In this document: in pieces, positions 9,640 to 22,894 of the stretch
How the letters are laid out: the number at the start of each line of letters is the position of its first letter
How positions within the stretch are numbered: position 1 is the stretch's first letter
Assembly (NCBI GenBank): GCA_951799425.1
Contig: OX637394.1
Coordinates: forward strand, 41,589,642-41,653,641
Length of the DNA stretch: 64,000 nt
Direction of reading: 5' to 3'
Source of the DNA: Ilex aquifolium
Lineage: Eukaryota; Streptophyta; Magnoliopsida; Aquifoliales; Aquifoliaceae
The notes under the pieces: generated by a model
Seen by the model: the letters and a program-made list of their open reading frames with translations, nothing else
What the model was told of the DNA's origin: nothing
The model's database searches: none
Position numbers and translations under genes: made by a program

Positions 9640-12600
9640 ATTAGAAGTGGATTTGTTTTTTGATCCATAAAACTACGCCTTATAATTTTTTTAGTAATGA
9701 TACTTTAAGTAAGCGAAAGTGCAAACCTTACATCTCTGATATATATGATAGAATGTCAGTTTCAAATCCATTTGGATAGATAGTATGATTTGACAACGTC
9801 GAGTTAAGACTATCGCAAAGTAAACATAGGGTATGTTTCAGACTTAACTATGAAATCAAATTTTCTCGCGACTATCTTCTCCTTGCATTCTGGTTGGCAG
9901 CCTAGATTGAGCCTTGGGATTGATCTTCCCGTTGGCTTTGCTACAGTAGTACTCACATTGTAAGGTCCGCGTCCAATGGTTTTCTCTTAAGAGTTATTGA
10001 AAATCGAAAATTATCCTAAATTCAAAATTTTTTCCTCGTGTCAAAAAACTCTCAATTCTTCGTATCAAGACAAAATAATGTGAAGGGTGATCTTATTTCT
10101 TCGTAAAATTTGAGATCATGTAATTTGCAAATGAATATTTTCTATCAATTTTTACTTTCAAAATTAAGGGTTGACATAATTTTCAAATTTTCAAACTTTA
10201 AGGGGGTAATTGTTGAAACTAAAATCAGAGTTAATTGATTGAATATGACCTAACTATGTCTACAAAAAAATCAAAACTAATAAAAAAAATCGACTTCAAA
10301 TAGTTTTAAGATTTGAATACATGGTAAATTTATGATAGTTGCACACAATCACAAATTATCAGAGATTAAGCACCCATTAAAGCTTGTAATAGAACAATAT
10401 CAATGCACATGCTAAATTTATCATATATTCAATAATTATACATCTTATTCTAGTAAAAAACCCATCAAATACCAGTCCTTAATAGACAAAAAACTTTCTC
10501 GGAATGACTTGATCACGTACAAAAATGGAATATGCTATTATGTAGCATGTTGTTCCCAGATTACTGATGCCAATAGATGAGTCTGACTAAACACAAATAT
10601 TTGGACCGGTCAATGGGCATGCGAGATTACCGTAACTTTTCGATTTCTATTGTATGAACCCACAAAACTGATATGGTGTGTCTTTTGTATTTACACGACA
10701 ACCTTGACAAATAGGCTTTGGCTTCATGTATAGTTGACCTACATCTCCTTCCATTGATTGAATGAATTTTCCTGTCGATAATCAATAACAAATTAAAATC
10801 ATGATAATAAGCAAAAATTTAATTTAAAATCAATTATGAGAAATTAATCTATATTTTTTCAAGTTATTAGATATCTGCTAAATAAAGTTAAACCTTAATG
10901 ACGAACGAAGAAACTTTTTTGGGGTACCAAAAAGTATCTCACAACAATAAGGAATACAACCACAAAACTAAATGGTGAAAACCTACTAATTTAGAGTATA
11001 GTTTTGGTCATCAATGTTCAATCTTGCCTTGAAAAAACAGAATTAGGTATGTTCACTGATTTGTGAAAGTTATTCTATGATTTTATATTAAATTAACTAT
11101 CTCCTCGTACTGTAATAAATCTATGTCACAATATTCTACTAAGCCTAAAATTCAAAACTAAGTTGAGGATTTGTTTTTTTTTTTTGGGGTGGGGGGTTCT
11201 GAAGAAAACAAAAAAAAAAAAAAACCAAAAAAGTGGAGTATGTCAAAAGAACAAACACAATAGAGACTGAAAAAAAATGCATAACAAAATAAATGACACA
11301 AAATGATACAAAAGACGTAAAAGTTAGAACAATAATATAAGTATCAAAAGTAGCACAAAGTTTATACCATAAAGTCAAACCTTACATAACCCCTTCAATT
11401 CAACAATAAGTTATCCTGAAACTTCTTATGAGAATCCTTCGCTTCATGACCCTTGACAACTTTGCCCCTAAATCCACACCACTAAAAAATAACAAAATAA
11501 AAATGAGACCGACCAAAATCAATCACCACTCATATATTATCAACCAAATTCAAGACAAATAGAAGTAAAACCGAATGAATCAATCACTGCCAAATATCAA
11601 TATCATATTTGTCACTGGTCCATTCAAGCTCGTGAAATAAATACTAATTTTGAATAAGACCTGAAAAATATAGCAAGTTCCATTTCAATGAAGTGAAAAT
11701 ACAAATATTACAATTCCATAACACATCAAAATTCTGGTAAAATCAAGCAATTCCATGTATTCTAAAAATCAATTAACAGATATGAAGTGCAAAAGAAAAG
11801 AACAAATGATTATGAGATACAACAATGAGAGACAGTGTGTTCCAATGAATTATGACAATAATTTACTATGTTTTCATTTTAGCATGAGAGAATATAGGAG
11901 TCATTGTTTTCCAAGTTCTATATCCATTTCCTTTCCCACCACTTGGACAAAAAAAAATCCTAAAATCTTGAACAAAGTCTAGTGAAAATTATTGTTACTG
12001 GTTTATTACTATATTTCCATTTCCTTATTCAAGCAAAGAAAAAATAGTAACCTCAATGACAAAAAAAATGATAAATAGCCAATTCCTACAAATACACTAC
12101 AAATACAAGAATACTTTTAGCTCAACCTGCTTCCATATTGAGAGATCAATTAATACAATTAGACCACATCTAACATGCCTGCAAATCCTTGTTGGCGAAA
12201 ATATACACAAAGAGGGCCAAAAGAGAAGGGTAAGTCCTTTATAGGGGCATATTATGAGGAAATGGAAGCTAAAGTCTACATAATCGGGTAACCCAAAAAA
12301 TGAGAGTAAAATGAAGAAGCAGTTTCATAGCCAATTATTTTGTGACTAATAATGTTAGTACCCAATAATTTGGACTAATACATTGATACAATGATGTGAC
12401 AAGTGATATGTTCACAACAAAAAAAAGTTGAGCAAGTATAGCTACAATAATTTTATAGGTCATGTCAACTGCCACATTGTTAAGTCAACTTATTAGGTTA
12501 GATTATCATGTCTTAATAACATCGCTTTTGTTTTGCAAATAAACGCCAAGTGTCTTTAGAGGGACTATAGCTGGAAGACCTTTCTAACTAATAATGATGA

Positions 12601-13900
12601 GGCTATGGTTCACACCAAGAACAACCATGAATTTAATGCATGCATAAGGAGCAAATACATGCCGACCAAGATCAACACTTTATTGTAAGCACTTTAATAC
12701 ATAAGGCCTGTGAATTTTAATACAAGAGCTTTCAAAAAGGACATTGACATGCTTTAACTGTCAAAAAGGACATTGACATGTAAAAAGGCCTGTGTTTGGA
12801 CTGGATTTGCTGGAAATTAGTTCATTTTCGTTAGTCCTCACTAATGAAAATGTAAAATAATTCACAAACACGATTCTTTCCTCAATTTCCCTACCAAACA
12901 AAAAATTACGGAAACAATAAATAAATTAACTTCTCTCACCAGTTCACCCAGGGAATCGCAACTCGACAATTACACCTCCGACTTCCCATAACACAACGAA
13001 TCCTCCACAACCTAAAGATGTCACAAATGTGGTGTCCAAACAAATAAATAACAAATTTTCGGCTTTTGATTTCTCTTATTTATCTAACTTCAAATTTATA
13101 AAGAATGGAAAAAAAAAACATTAATGCATCAAACATCTTTTATTTTTAAATTTTCACCAACGTAAATGAACATTCATCACAATATATTCCAACTTCAATG
13201 AAAATAAAAGTTAAAGAACATATGTCACTAAGCAAGACTTGGAAAGCTGTGACGTAAAGATTGCATTAATGATTTGTAACTCAAACTAAACTAATTCAAA
13301 CAAAGAAAAGATGACCCACCAAAGATTATGTAAACTTGAGTCCTTTACCATCAATTCAATATAGAAATGATTTTTTTTCTGAGTATTTGATGGGCTGCTT
13401 AGAGCACTGAGAAGGAACAAAATAGACAAGTTACTATAAGTTCCTCCTTTTTTTTTTCCACCATTCTAAATACAAAACATAGCTTAACTTAAAAACCCAA
13501 AAAAGTATTAACAGTGAGTGTGTTTTTGTGTGTGAGAGAGCATGAGTACCATCCGTAGAAGCCTTCATCGGTTCATCCTACCATATAACGTTCCTTGAAA
13601 AGCAATAATCAAAACCCCAATCCAGATCAACGACGGGATTTAAACCAGTTTTTTCATCAAAAAGATGGGCAAACTATTTTCATAGAACTATTCTTGAAGA
13701 AAAATGCATACCCATCACAAGAAACATAGAGATTCAAACCTATAATCGTAAATCATAGAAAAATGCATAGGGTTTCAGCAATTGCAAGAAGATGAGAAAT
13801 ACAATAACTTCATAACTTTGAGAGAGAAGAAAATTGATTAATCGTGACTCGTTAAATTGATAACAAAGAATTTAAGAAAGCCAAGACATGAAGAAAATCA
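9640..13900. other. Intergenic, no gene recognised
   Basis: AT-rich sequence with frequent stops in all frames, homopolymer runs (for example T then G at 11173-11196) and a local 19-base direct repeat near 12735-12781. Short ORFs here resemble no family I know. Transcribed but non-coding exons cannot be excluded in the right half because of the possible promoter at 14143-14153. Confidence 0.4.
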
Positions 13901-13917
13901 CGCCCTAATTTTGTTAC

Positions 13918-14120
13918 CTCTCAACGCCTGGGGTTGTTACTGCTAAGCAGTGCAATTCAGCCTCTGGAGAATTCCAGAAATAGAAAATGAGAGATAGAGA
14001 AAAGGGGGAGAACATACATCGAGTTCGAGGAAGATTCATTCTTTGGTGTTGGTACCAGTGGACCAGTGATTCCGACGGTCAAAGTCGAGGACATGCGTGG
14101 CCTTCTGAGATGGAGATTCT
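13918..14120 (-). other. Possible first exon of an uncharacterised transcript
   Basis: On the minus strand a TATA-like element (14143-14153, ctatatacta) is followed by about 200 bases of less AT-rich sequence. This ends in a good 5' splice site (gag, then gtaac at 13918/13917). The segment holds only a short ORF of about 45 codons, so it may be a 5' UTR or a non-coding RNA exon. No downstream coding exon was recognised. Confidence 0.25.
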
Positions 14121-15830
14121 CGGGAAATACCCTTTTACTTTGTAGTATATAGGCTTACAAATGCTTTGAAGGGAGAGAGTCAAGTCCTTTGCCTTTCTCG
14201 TTTCTTGCAATAACGTATTGGATACTAAAGCGTTGGAGTAACTCATGTATTAAAGCGGCAGTAACTCTTGAATTAATGATAAATTTGATATTATATGATT
14301 AATTAGGGTTAAACTTGGAAAAAAAAGTTTTTCAATTATACTGATATTTTAAAGTAACTAGTTGATGCACACGTGCGTTGCACGTGTAATATTTCAAATA
14401 TTTAATATTTTACATTCTTACTATAATATCTATTAATTATTTTATTTTTAGATCCTGATACAACAAAGAGCTCTCAACGTTGTACCCTAAAACAAAATGT
14501 GTGTTTACCACAATTTATAGACAAGTTTCTTAACTCTTTTGAGTTAATAATGGGAACAATTTCCTTGACTATTATTTTAGTAAAGAGATGTAAACTATTT
14601 TTTAGCTAAATCACAAGTCTTTTTTTTTTTTGCTTAACAACCAAAATTTTTATGGTGGAAATATTCACAATAAACAAGGATAACCAATATTGCTTATTTT
14701 GAAATATATTGATGACTCATTAGCTAAACTTGCAAATTTTGAAAAAAAATTAGAATTTGTCCAAATATTAAGAGATATCTTAATCCAAATATTTAATTAA
14801 ATAACTTCATGCAAAATATCAATAAAAATTTGAAAAAGGTCATATTGTAAATTCCGACACAAGCATAAACAACAAAAGCAAAAATTAAAGTTAATGAGCA
14901 AAACGTAAATACACATATAATAAGTAACAAAGTGAAGGTGAGAAGGAATGAAATTTGGACGCTAAACATGGAGGTTGAGAAAAAGGATAAATCTTATTCG
15001 AGTAGTCAGTTCATAGTATTTATCACAAATGAGGGGAAACAGCTTCTTTATGGGAAATTTTCATAACTCACGATTGCCAATTCCTCTATATATAATGCAT
15101 TTAATGGTACAACGTACTAAACACCCTCCCCAAAGGAAAAACAAAGACCAATGAAATATAAATGACAAAAATTTGACAATGTAAATACAACATGAACACA
15201 AAAAGTAACTTATTAGACTTGAGATTCTAAGCATGGTTGAAACCCCAATTGCTAATAAAATACTAAAAAATGAACCCAATTATCCCAAATTTTCAGATCT
15301 GGTGTAAAACCAAAAACCGTGTGTATGCTATTTGGATATCACTTGACAAGTGTTTAAGGATGGTCGGATCATTGCCAACCTTTGTGCTAAATCATCTCTT
15401 TACGATATATATGTGTATCATAAAAATATGTAATTTCGTGAATTTTTAGTAAGGGATTAATCACAGCCGGTGCAATTGTATTTTTTTTGGGATGTAGAAA
15501 TGTGATTGACAAAAGAGAGAGATAAAATCAATACATATTGAACCAGGTCCTCTACATCTATAGAGACATGGTGAGGAGAAGTGTTCGAGAGATGAATAGT
15601 GTAATTCTTGAAATTGTTTGTCTCCATTACTAACATTCTTAAATCTGACAGATGTATTTAATTAGTTTAAGAGTTGAGTTAGTTATAGGAGCTGTAAGGT
15701 CTAAATCATAAAGGTGAGGGTAATGCTTATGTTGATGTGTCAAACTTTTCATTGTTTAGAGGAAATAATTGTATTCTTAAGGGGTAAAATGGTAAAATAA
15801 AAATTTTGAGATAGTTGGCGGTTTATATTA

Positions 15831-16007
15831 GAGCAATGTTATTGAGACTTAATTTACTTGACTTAATTTATTGACCTAATTCAAGCCTTTAGATTGACTA
15901 TGTGCCCATCAAACATTGAAACTTGGTGTTGATTCAATAGTTCTGCTGAAACCACATCATTTGGTTAATAAATTAAGTCAAATTTTTAAGTCCAAATAAT
16001 ATTATTC
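15831..16007. mobile_element. Mutator-like MITE, copy 2
   Basis: A 177-bp element with the perfect 9-bp TSD tttatatta (15822-15830 and 16008-16016). The inverted ends are gagcaatgttattgag and, read from the right, gaataatattatttgg. It shares the interior (tgatgagac/tgcccatcaaacattg, caatttaattaagtca-like text) with copies 1 and 3. Confidence 0.8.
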
Positions 16008-16729
16008 TTTATATTAGCGTAGATAGATATGTTTTAAGATGATGAATTTAGGACCCTTTGCATTAAAAATCGAACAGATTTAACTCATGTAATCTAATTA
16101 GAGTGATGAACCAACTTTGGTCGCTACATCTCAGAAGCAGCCAAAGAAAAAATATAGCAAAATTGGATGCTCGATGTCATCTCAATAAACTGTAGCATAT
16201 AATAAGTAAAATTATTTCTTTTTCTCGTTTTTGCATAACACATCGAAAGGAAAAATACGCAGATAGGAACTTAGAGCAAAGTTTGCTTACTTTCCACTTC
16301 CATGGCAAAGACAGAAACTCACCCATCTGCCATGTGCTTTCCAAAATCATGCATATCCATTACAGCACACATAAAGTAATAAACAAGTAAATCAGTTCAA
16401 GTAACTTAATTCTAGAAAAAAGTACAGTAGAATTATTTAATGCCAAACAAATGAAGAAAAAGAAAAAAGAATTATCATTTACAAAATACAAAATTCATTG
16501 ATTCAAGTTGCCAAAGGCATACACGAACAATTTCTAAGCCTTGAAATGCATATGTTTCGGAGAACAACTTAAACTTCCTAAAAATTCACAGTATTTATTT
16601 TAAAAGTACCTATATGTAAAGCAAATACTCTCTCTCCAAACCAAAGAATAGAATGTACATGATGAACAAGGAACACCATCTAATAGGCCTTCAGGAGGCA
16701 GAAACCAAAGCAAATAACCTACTTGTCCA

Positions 16730-16860
16730 TCACTGCTTTAAACTCCCTATATGAAAGAGATGTTCTTGCAGCCCGCTTCAACCCAAAGACCGCAGAGCCG
16801 GATCACCACCTTGAAGTACCGAACTCTCGGCCAATTAACTCAGCAGGCTACACATCCCTA
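16730..16860 (-). pseudogene. Possible captured gene fragment inside the Helitron
   Basis: On the minus strand a frame ending in TAG near 16727 reads SAVFGLKRAARTSLSYREFK and a few further residues. It is noticeably more protein-like and richer in GC than its surroundings, but it is closed upstream by a stop or a lost exon border. I do not recognise the source gene. Helitrons often carry such exon pieces, so the location fits, but this remains weak. Confidence 0.25.
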
Positions 16861-17141
16861 AACTTGATTTGGGTTATTTTTTTCTTCCCTTTTAAAGGGG
16901 CGATACACTCTAGATGAGAAAGAAAAACATCTCTTTTGGGAGACTAAGAGTCTTGATGCATTAGGGCTAATTAATATATATTACGTATTTAATTTTTTTG
17001 TATGAATTTAATTTAAAAGTAATATTAGAAGAAATTGAAGAGGGGAATATGAAAGGATGGGACATAAGGGGAGTTAGTTCTTTTACTAAGGTTAATTATG
17101 TCAAACAAAAGTTTTTCACTTTTGTTGACATTTTATAGTAG

Positions 17142-17732
17142 TATAGATATAGATATAGATATAGTATAATCAATATGCAATTAATTCATGAATGATAAAA
17201 TTTGGCTAATTTAATTGATGAATATACATAGAGCAAGAATATTAATAGTTACACGGGTTAAGGTATAACATTAAACCATGACCCAGACTTCAAAGGATAA
17301 AATTGACCTTATAATATTAATTGAGGAAAAAAAAAATTAAACCGTCTTTTATTATTAGTATAGATATAAATATGTGTGTGTAACGTGTTGAATGGGTGAT
17401 GAGGACATAGATGAACTCGTAAAGATGACGTTTTGATTATTGGAATACAAAAGAGTAATAAATCATGATTAATAATTTACTTTTTTCTTGTTCTCTAGCT
17501 AATTAGTATATTAATCTGAATTCATTAAAAATGTAATGGATGGTGACTGTTGAGCTGAAAAAGAGAGGAGATGAATAGTCATTGCACCTGCTCAATAAAT
17601 AAATGAATTTTTATGATGAACAACATTTATAATATATTTAATCATGATAATTTAGATAATTAATAAATATTAGAGGGTAAAAGAGGAAAACAAATGTTTT
17701 TCCAACATACGTACTTTTTAAAGTAGTATAGA
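17142..17732 (-). mobile_element. Stacked Helitron 5' ends
   Basis: Three minus-strand termini of the form A-TCTATACTA occur within 600 bases, starting at 17147, 17364 and 17732. Only one convincing 3' hairpin with CTAG (14358) was found for them. Nested or repeated end capture would explain this. Confidence 0.45.
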
Positions 17733-17925
17733 TTTGTTGTTCTTTTTTTAGATAAGTAAGAATATTTTTTATGTTGTTAGTAAGCCCGTCAATGGATCAG
17801 ATTAGCACGACATAAATTGATATTTTTTGTTACCGATTATTTGAACCCGAACTCAAATCTGGTATTTTATATTTCACGGATTTTGTTTTGGATATAACTA
17901 TATCTGATCTGATCCAAAAAATTTA

Positions 17926-18940
17926 GGGAGAATTACACTCACACCTCCTGAGGTTTGTCACTTAATCACTCATACCCCCTGACATTTGAAGTACTACACT
18001 TAAACCCCTGAAGTTTGTACGCGCGTAACATTTAGACCCCTGTTCTAAATATATCCATTAATAAATTACATTCAGACCCCCTAAAGTTTGTAAACATATA
18101 TTACTTAGACCCCTTAAGTTTAAAATGTTATACTTAGACCAAAAATACTTCAATCAAAGATAGAATATCAAATATTTTAAATTTTACAATTAAAATTCAT
18201 GTTCTATTGTATCATTTAATGAAATATAATAAAAAATAAAAATTCAACTTTTTCTTAAAAAGTTGTAATTAGTATGCATTATACTATCTATTGGAATTTA
18301 ATTCGGTCCTTTAAACGACCAAATTAAAATACCAAACTATCTCAATTGAAGCTAAAAGAAATTGTGTTCATTACAATTTGACCCCTTGTTTAATTTTTTA
18401 GTTTTATTCTAATAGATATTATAATTGTATACTAACTATGCTTTTTTAAAAAAAATTAGATATTTATTTTTGATTTTATTTAAATAAATGACATAATATA
18501 ATATGAATTTTGGTTGTAAAATTCATGTTTTATTAAGAATAACTTAGACCCCGTATTTGATTTTTTAGTTTTATTCCAATAGATAGTATAATATATACTA
18601 ATTACAACTTTTTAAGAAAAAATTGATTTTTTTTATTTTATTTCAATAATTGATACAATAGAACATGAATTTTGGTTGTAAAATTTAAAATATTTGATAT
18701 TCTATCTTGGATTGGAGTATTTTTTGTCTAAGTATAACATTTTAAATTTAAGAAGTCTAATTATTATATGCGTACAAACTTCAAGGGGGTCTAGGTGTAA
18801 TTTATTAACGGATATATTTACAGCATGAGTTTAAGTGTTACGTGCGTACAAACCTTAGGAGGTTTGTGTGTAATATTTCAAACCTCAGGGGTTTGAGTGA
18901 TTAAGTGACAAATCTCAAGGGGTCTGGGTGTAATTCTCCC
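17926..18940. mobile_element. Mutator-like foldback element, family 1, copy A
   Basis: A 1015-bp element with the perfect 9-bp TSD aaaaattta (17917-17925 and 18941-18949). It begins gggagaattacactc and ends gggtgtaattctccc. The inverted arms extend inward for several hundred bases, including gtttgtacgcgcgtaacatt against its complement, and nearly meet in the middle. No ORF is present. The same element recurs at 28098-29118. Confidence 0.85.
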
Positions 18941-18958
18941 AAAAATTTATATATGTTT

Positions 18959-20419
18959 GGGTAAATTACATTGACACCCCCTGACATTTGGTTTTATTAC
19001 ACGGACACCCCCTCACTTTTTCAAAATTACACTGAGACCCCTTGACATTTAAAACTTATAACAACCACACGCCCTCCAACTAACAAACGTTAGAATAGTT
19101 AACGGTCAAAGCTGATGTCATCAATATTAATTCTTAAAATACCAAAAATGCCCTTCAAATATATGTTCTTACCTCAAAAATTTATCTCATCTCTCATTTA
19201 TCATTTCTCTATTTTATATTTCATATATAAACAAAAATTTTCTCAATTAAATGTTATATTTCACATTTACATTTAAACTAAAATTAAATGTTGAATTAAC
19301 CACCCACCGCCGACTCCACACCACAGAACCACCACCATAAATTCCCTAAAAATCACCACCACCACCTCCTCCTCTCTCTGTCTCTGTCTCTCTGTCTCTC
19401 TCTCTCATACAGAGCACCACAACTGGTAACAGTGTAACCCTATCACCGGTCCACCACCTTCATCTTCATTTTCACCTCCACAAACACAACACACACAACC
19501 ACCACAACAAGAACTGGGGTCTTAGATCAATTTTACCAGTAAGCAGCTGGTAATGTAATATCACCCTTACCCCTAATATTTACCCCCAAAATCGGGTCTT
19601 AATTTCATTCACTTCACATAGGAGCTTCCAAGCAGTTAGTCGAAGAAGAGTACCAGAGGGGGAGAGAGATGGAAAAGCAAGGAGCACGAAGACGTCGGGT
19701 GGTGCAGTGGTGGGGGAGGGTTTAGCGATTTCACGGTTCTTCTCTCTCTCTCTCTATATATATATATATACATACATAGAGAGAGAGAGAGACTAATCAT
19801 CCACCACCGGTTCCACCAGCTAGTCCCACCCATCACCACCTAAACCCATCAAAACTTTCAAACCCAGCAAGACCCACAAAAACTTCCAAACCCAACCAGA
19901 TCCACAACCACCACCCACACAGAGAGAGAGAAAGAGTCAGAGAGAGAGAGGAGAGACAAAACCACCCTTGTCGCTGGGTGCTGGTGAAAATAGGCGGTGG
20001 TGGTGGGTGGGTGGATTTTGAAACCCGACGGCGGTGGGTGTTGGTGTAAATAGGCGGCGGCGCTGGGTGTGCTTGCGCTGTTTGGTCTGATACTTCTTGA
20101 GAGACAGAGAGAGAGAGATGTTGGGGGCTTTGAGAGAGAAAGATGTTGGGGGCTTTGAGAGAGAGAGAGATGTTGGGGCTTTGAGAGAGAGAGAGAGAGA
20201 GAGTGTATGGGGGGGAGGGGGTCAGTTTTCAGGGGAGGGGTCTTGGGTCTTGGTCTTGGATCTTGGGTCTTAATGGGTAGTTAAGGTGAGGGTAAAATGG
20301 TCTTTTTGTTTGTGCCGTTAACGGCGTTCATTTTGTGGGGTCTCAGTGTAAATTTGGAAAAGTGAGGGGGTGTCCGTGTAATAAAACCAAATGCCAGGGA
20401 GTGTCAGTGTAATTTACCC
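18959..20419. mobile_element. Mutator-like element with long TIRs, family 2
   Basis: A 1461-bp element flanked by the 9-bp TSD tatatgttt (18950-18958 and 20420-20428). The terminal inverted repeats are over 80 bp: gggtaaattacattgacacc at the left against gggtaaattacactgacact from the right, continuing through the phrase tttggttttattacacggac. The interior holds CT/GA microsatellites, a (TA)n tract and a GA-rich minisatellite (20100-20205), with no transposase. It abuts copy A with no base between the two TSDs. Confidence 0.85.
19738..19792. repeat. (CT)n-(TA)n-(GA)n palindromic microsatellite
   Basis: A run of ctctct, then tatata, then catacata, then gagaga, which forms a long imperfect hairpin. 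It lies inside the family 2 element. Confidence 0.85.
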
Positions 20420-20689
20420 TATATGTTTGTATAAATATTAAAGAAATTAAGTGATTATTTGAAGAAATTTAGTTAAAATTTAGATATAATTTGTTAAAAT
20501 TTAGTTAAATTAAGTTATTCAGATCATATCTGATCGATTTTCAGATTAGATTTTGCATTGTTAATGAATTTAAATATAAACCACGAAAATAAAAATCAGT
20601 CAAATTATCAGACTAAATTCAAATTCGAATTCAGATCAATTAGAATCCGATTCAAATCCAATATGTCAACAGGTCTTGTTAGGTAAGTA

Positions 20690-22290
20690 TCCTTGACACC
20701 GGAAGATAGGACTTCCGGGTAATTACATGTGTCCACAAGCTGAACTATGGGCCATCCTCGAAGGGTTGAAACATGCACACTAGAACAGGATGCAGGAGAT
20801 TGGGGAGAGAGACCGATTCACTTGAAGCATTCACACTTCTCACCCGTCCACTGCAAGAAGACGATCCTAATAATTTATCAAATCCGATCTGTTGAGAGGC
20901 CTATTAATAAGGCGTTGATCGCAGATTGCAAAGCACCTGATGAGAGCTAATCAAAGACTTAGTAGTGGTGGTGAGCTAGGGTGAAAGAAAAAATGGGTCG
21001 TTACTTTGAATTTTTAGTTCATGAGGTATACATGTTAACGAGAACTCGAAAATGATTAATGCATAGGTTACGGATTGAATGAAGGTCGCTTAGTACTCGA
21101 CATGACTCTATAGTGACATGAATTCAAACAAAAAATGATACGATTTGATTGATACCTCTAGATCACATAAACTTACACACCTTATTCTATAGTAATTTTA
21201 TAGTAAAATAAAGTAGATTATGTCAAAAAAACACTCTATTCAAAACCGATTAGTTTGTTAATTTGTGTCTAATGAATCATGTCATATTGGTTTCATATAA
21301 AAAAACACTTTACATTTACCTCATTCGTTTGTGCACGGGAGAATTCTTGTAATAGATTGAGATAACGATCCTCACGATGAATAACCTGAAACAACCAAAG
21401 GGGTCAGAAAAGGGGCCGGGTGAACACCCGGCTTATCCCCTCCGAAGCTTAAGTCAGTATAAGTTAGAGGCTTGAGTCCTGTGTATTCTCTTTCTCAGTC
21501 TAGTTTGCGTACATTTGTTCATTTTTCTGAGGAGTATTTATAGTTGAATTAGCAATGAATGCAATTGCAGGGAGTCTCCTCTCGACATTTAATGACTTGC
21601 ACTCCTAACCATGCGTAATGAGTGTTCTCCACTCAGATCCTTGCGCAATCAATGCTTAGTTGATAGAACAAGTGCTCGGGGTCACGCCGAGAATTTACAG
21701 CTATTACCGTGCACTTGAGTTTCTCTGATCGTCGCTTGACACCTACTCCCGAACACTTAATGCTCGGGGAACAGTACCCCGGGGTTTACCGAGGACATGT
21801 TCTCAGTAAAAGCAATAATTACTGTCAATTTGGGTCTCGAGGAAGCAGAGACTTATTAATGGTCCCGTCATAGTCACTCAAGTCTTAATAAATGAGCTGT
21901 CAAGTCTTCTTAAATGCCAGTGTCAATACGAGTACTCGGCTCTCCTGAGTAATAACTGTTCGGCGCCATCTCCCGGTGTCTCTTGGGTTTTAGAACAACT
22001 GTATCCATCCACGTGTCAACTTAGGGGTTGCTGAGCCGCCTAAAGTCCCGTCAGATTGTTAATTTGTGTCTAATAAAAAATGTCATATCAGGTTTATGTT
22101 GTGTATGAGTCGTCTACAACCGGTATATAAATGAATCATGTCGTTTATTTTTTTTGATTGATTTTATCTATACTCGATTCGTTTATTAATCATGTCGTGT
22201 GACTTAAAAAAGATCTAAATCTTTTATTTTTATATCGTGTTGTGTTATATTTTGAGATCTCTATAAATAGACAGGCCTAAGCAGAATCTA
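20690..22290. repeat. Unresolved repetitive block, LTR-like insertion
   Basis: The sequence gttaatttgtgtctaat occurs at about 21258 and again at 22053. It brackets a less AT-rich block of about 0.7 kb (21370-22050) with motifs such as gggtgaacacccgg and cctccgaagcttaagtcagt. The flanks contain tcgtgtcg-type text common in old hAT remnants. The arrangement suggests an insertion into an older repeat, but I could not fix ends or a TSD. No gene is visible. Confidence 0.35.
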
Positions 22291-22688
22291 ACACAGCAGT
22301 ATTCATTTTCAGTAGATGTCCAACTCTTGCCACACAGCTACTGTCCAAACTGAGCTGAGGTGGGCCCATTTTCTTAATGGGCCTGCCGTTGTGGTATTCA
22401 GAATCCGAATCACAAGGACGAGAAACTATTCAATATAACGAGTACACAACGTTTATCACCGTCTAATAATAATAAACAAATGGACAAGCAAATCCTCGTG
22501 AATACAATAACCACTCGTCAATGCAATACAATAATTATCTCGTGTAAAGAAATAATGTTGTTTATCCACTTTTTAGATTTTTATTAGATAGAGACATCAC
22601 GTGACAATACTCATGTGGCATAACAGTTATATTAAATATTCACTCGACGAGCACGTCACATTGATAAAGAAGTAAAAAATAATAATTT

Positions 22689-22894
22689 GGGAAAATAACA
22701 ATTTATACCCTAATTTTTTAAAATTTTTAATTAATATATTAAAAGATTAAAATTCTCATATTATACCCTCAATTATATAAAAAGGTAATAATGTGTAATT
22801 TATAAGATTGAGGGTGCAATTAGAGAATTTTAATCTTTTAGAAATATAAGTTGAGAATTTAAAACTATCTTAAGGTGTAAAATGTTATTCACCC
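22689..22894. mobile_element. Short foldback MITE
   Basis: A 206-bp inverted-repeat element: gggaaaataacaatttatac at the left against gggtgaataacattttacac from the right, with arms of about 90 bases. A clear TSD is not preserved. Confidence 0.6.

Larger units (their letters stand above)
14358..17147 (-). mobile_element. Non-autonomous Helitron
   Basis: The minus-strand 3' end has the Helitron signature. A perfect 8-bp stem with 3-nt loop (acacgtgc, gtt, gcacgtgt at 14369-14387) lies a few bases before CTAG (14358-14361), with the host T outside. The 5' end is TCTATACTACTATAAAATG, starting at 17147 and preceded by A, consistent with insertion between A and T. The 2.79-kb interior has no Rep-helicase ORF and carries the MITE at 15831-16007. 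It may also carry a captured gene fragment around 16725-16860. Confidence 0.6.
17782..20675. mobile_element. hAT-like element split by two foldback elements
   Basis: The outer ends aagcccgtcaatgg and (from the right) gacctgttgacat are weak inverted repeats. They are flanked by ttgttagt (17774-17781) and ttgttagg (20676-20683), 7 of 8 identical. Related text (atctgatctgatcc, aaattcgaattc) is on both inner sides. Removing the two Mutator-like inserts leaves an element of about 0.4 kb. A related fragment lies at 23188-23345. Confidence 0.4.
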
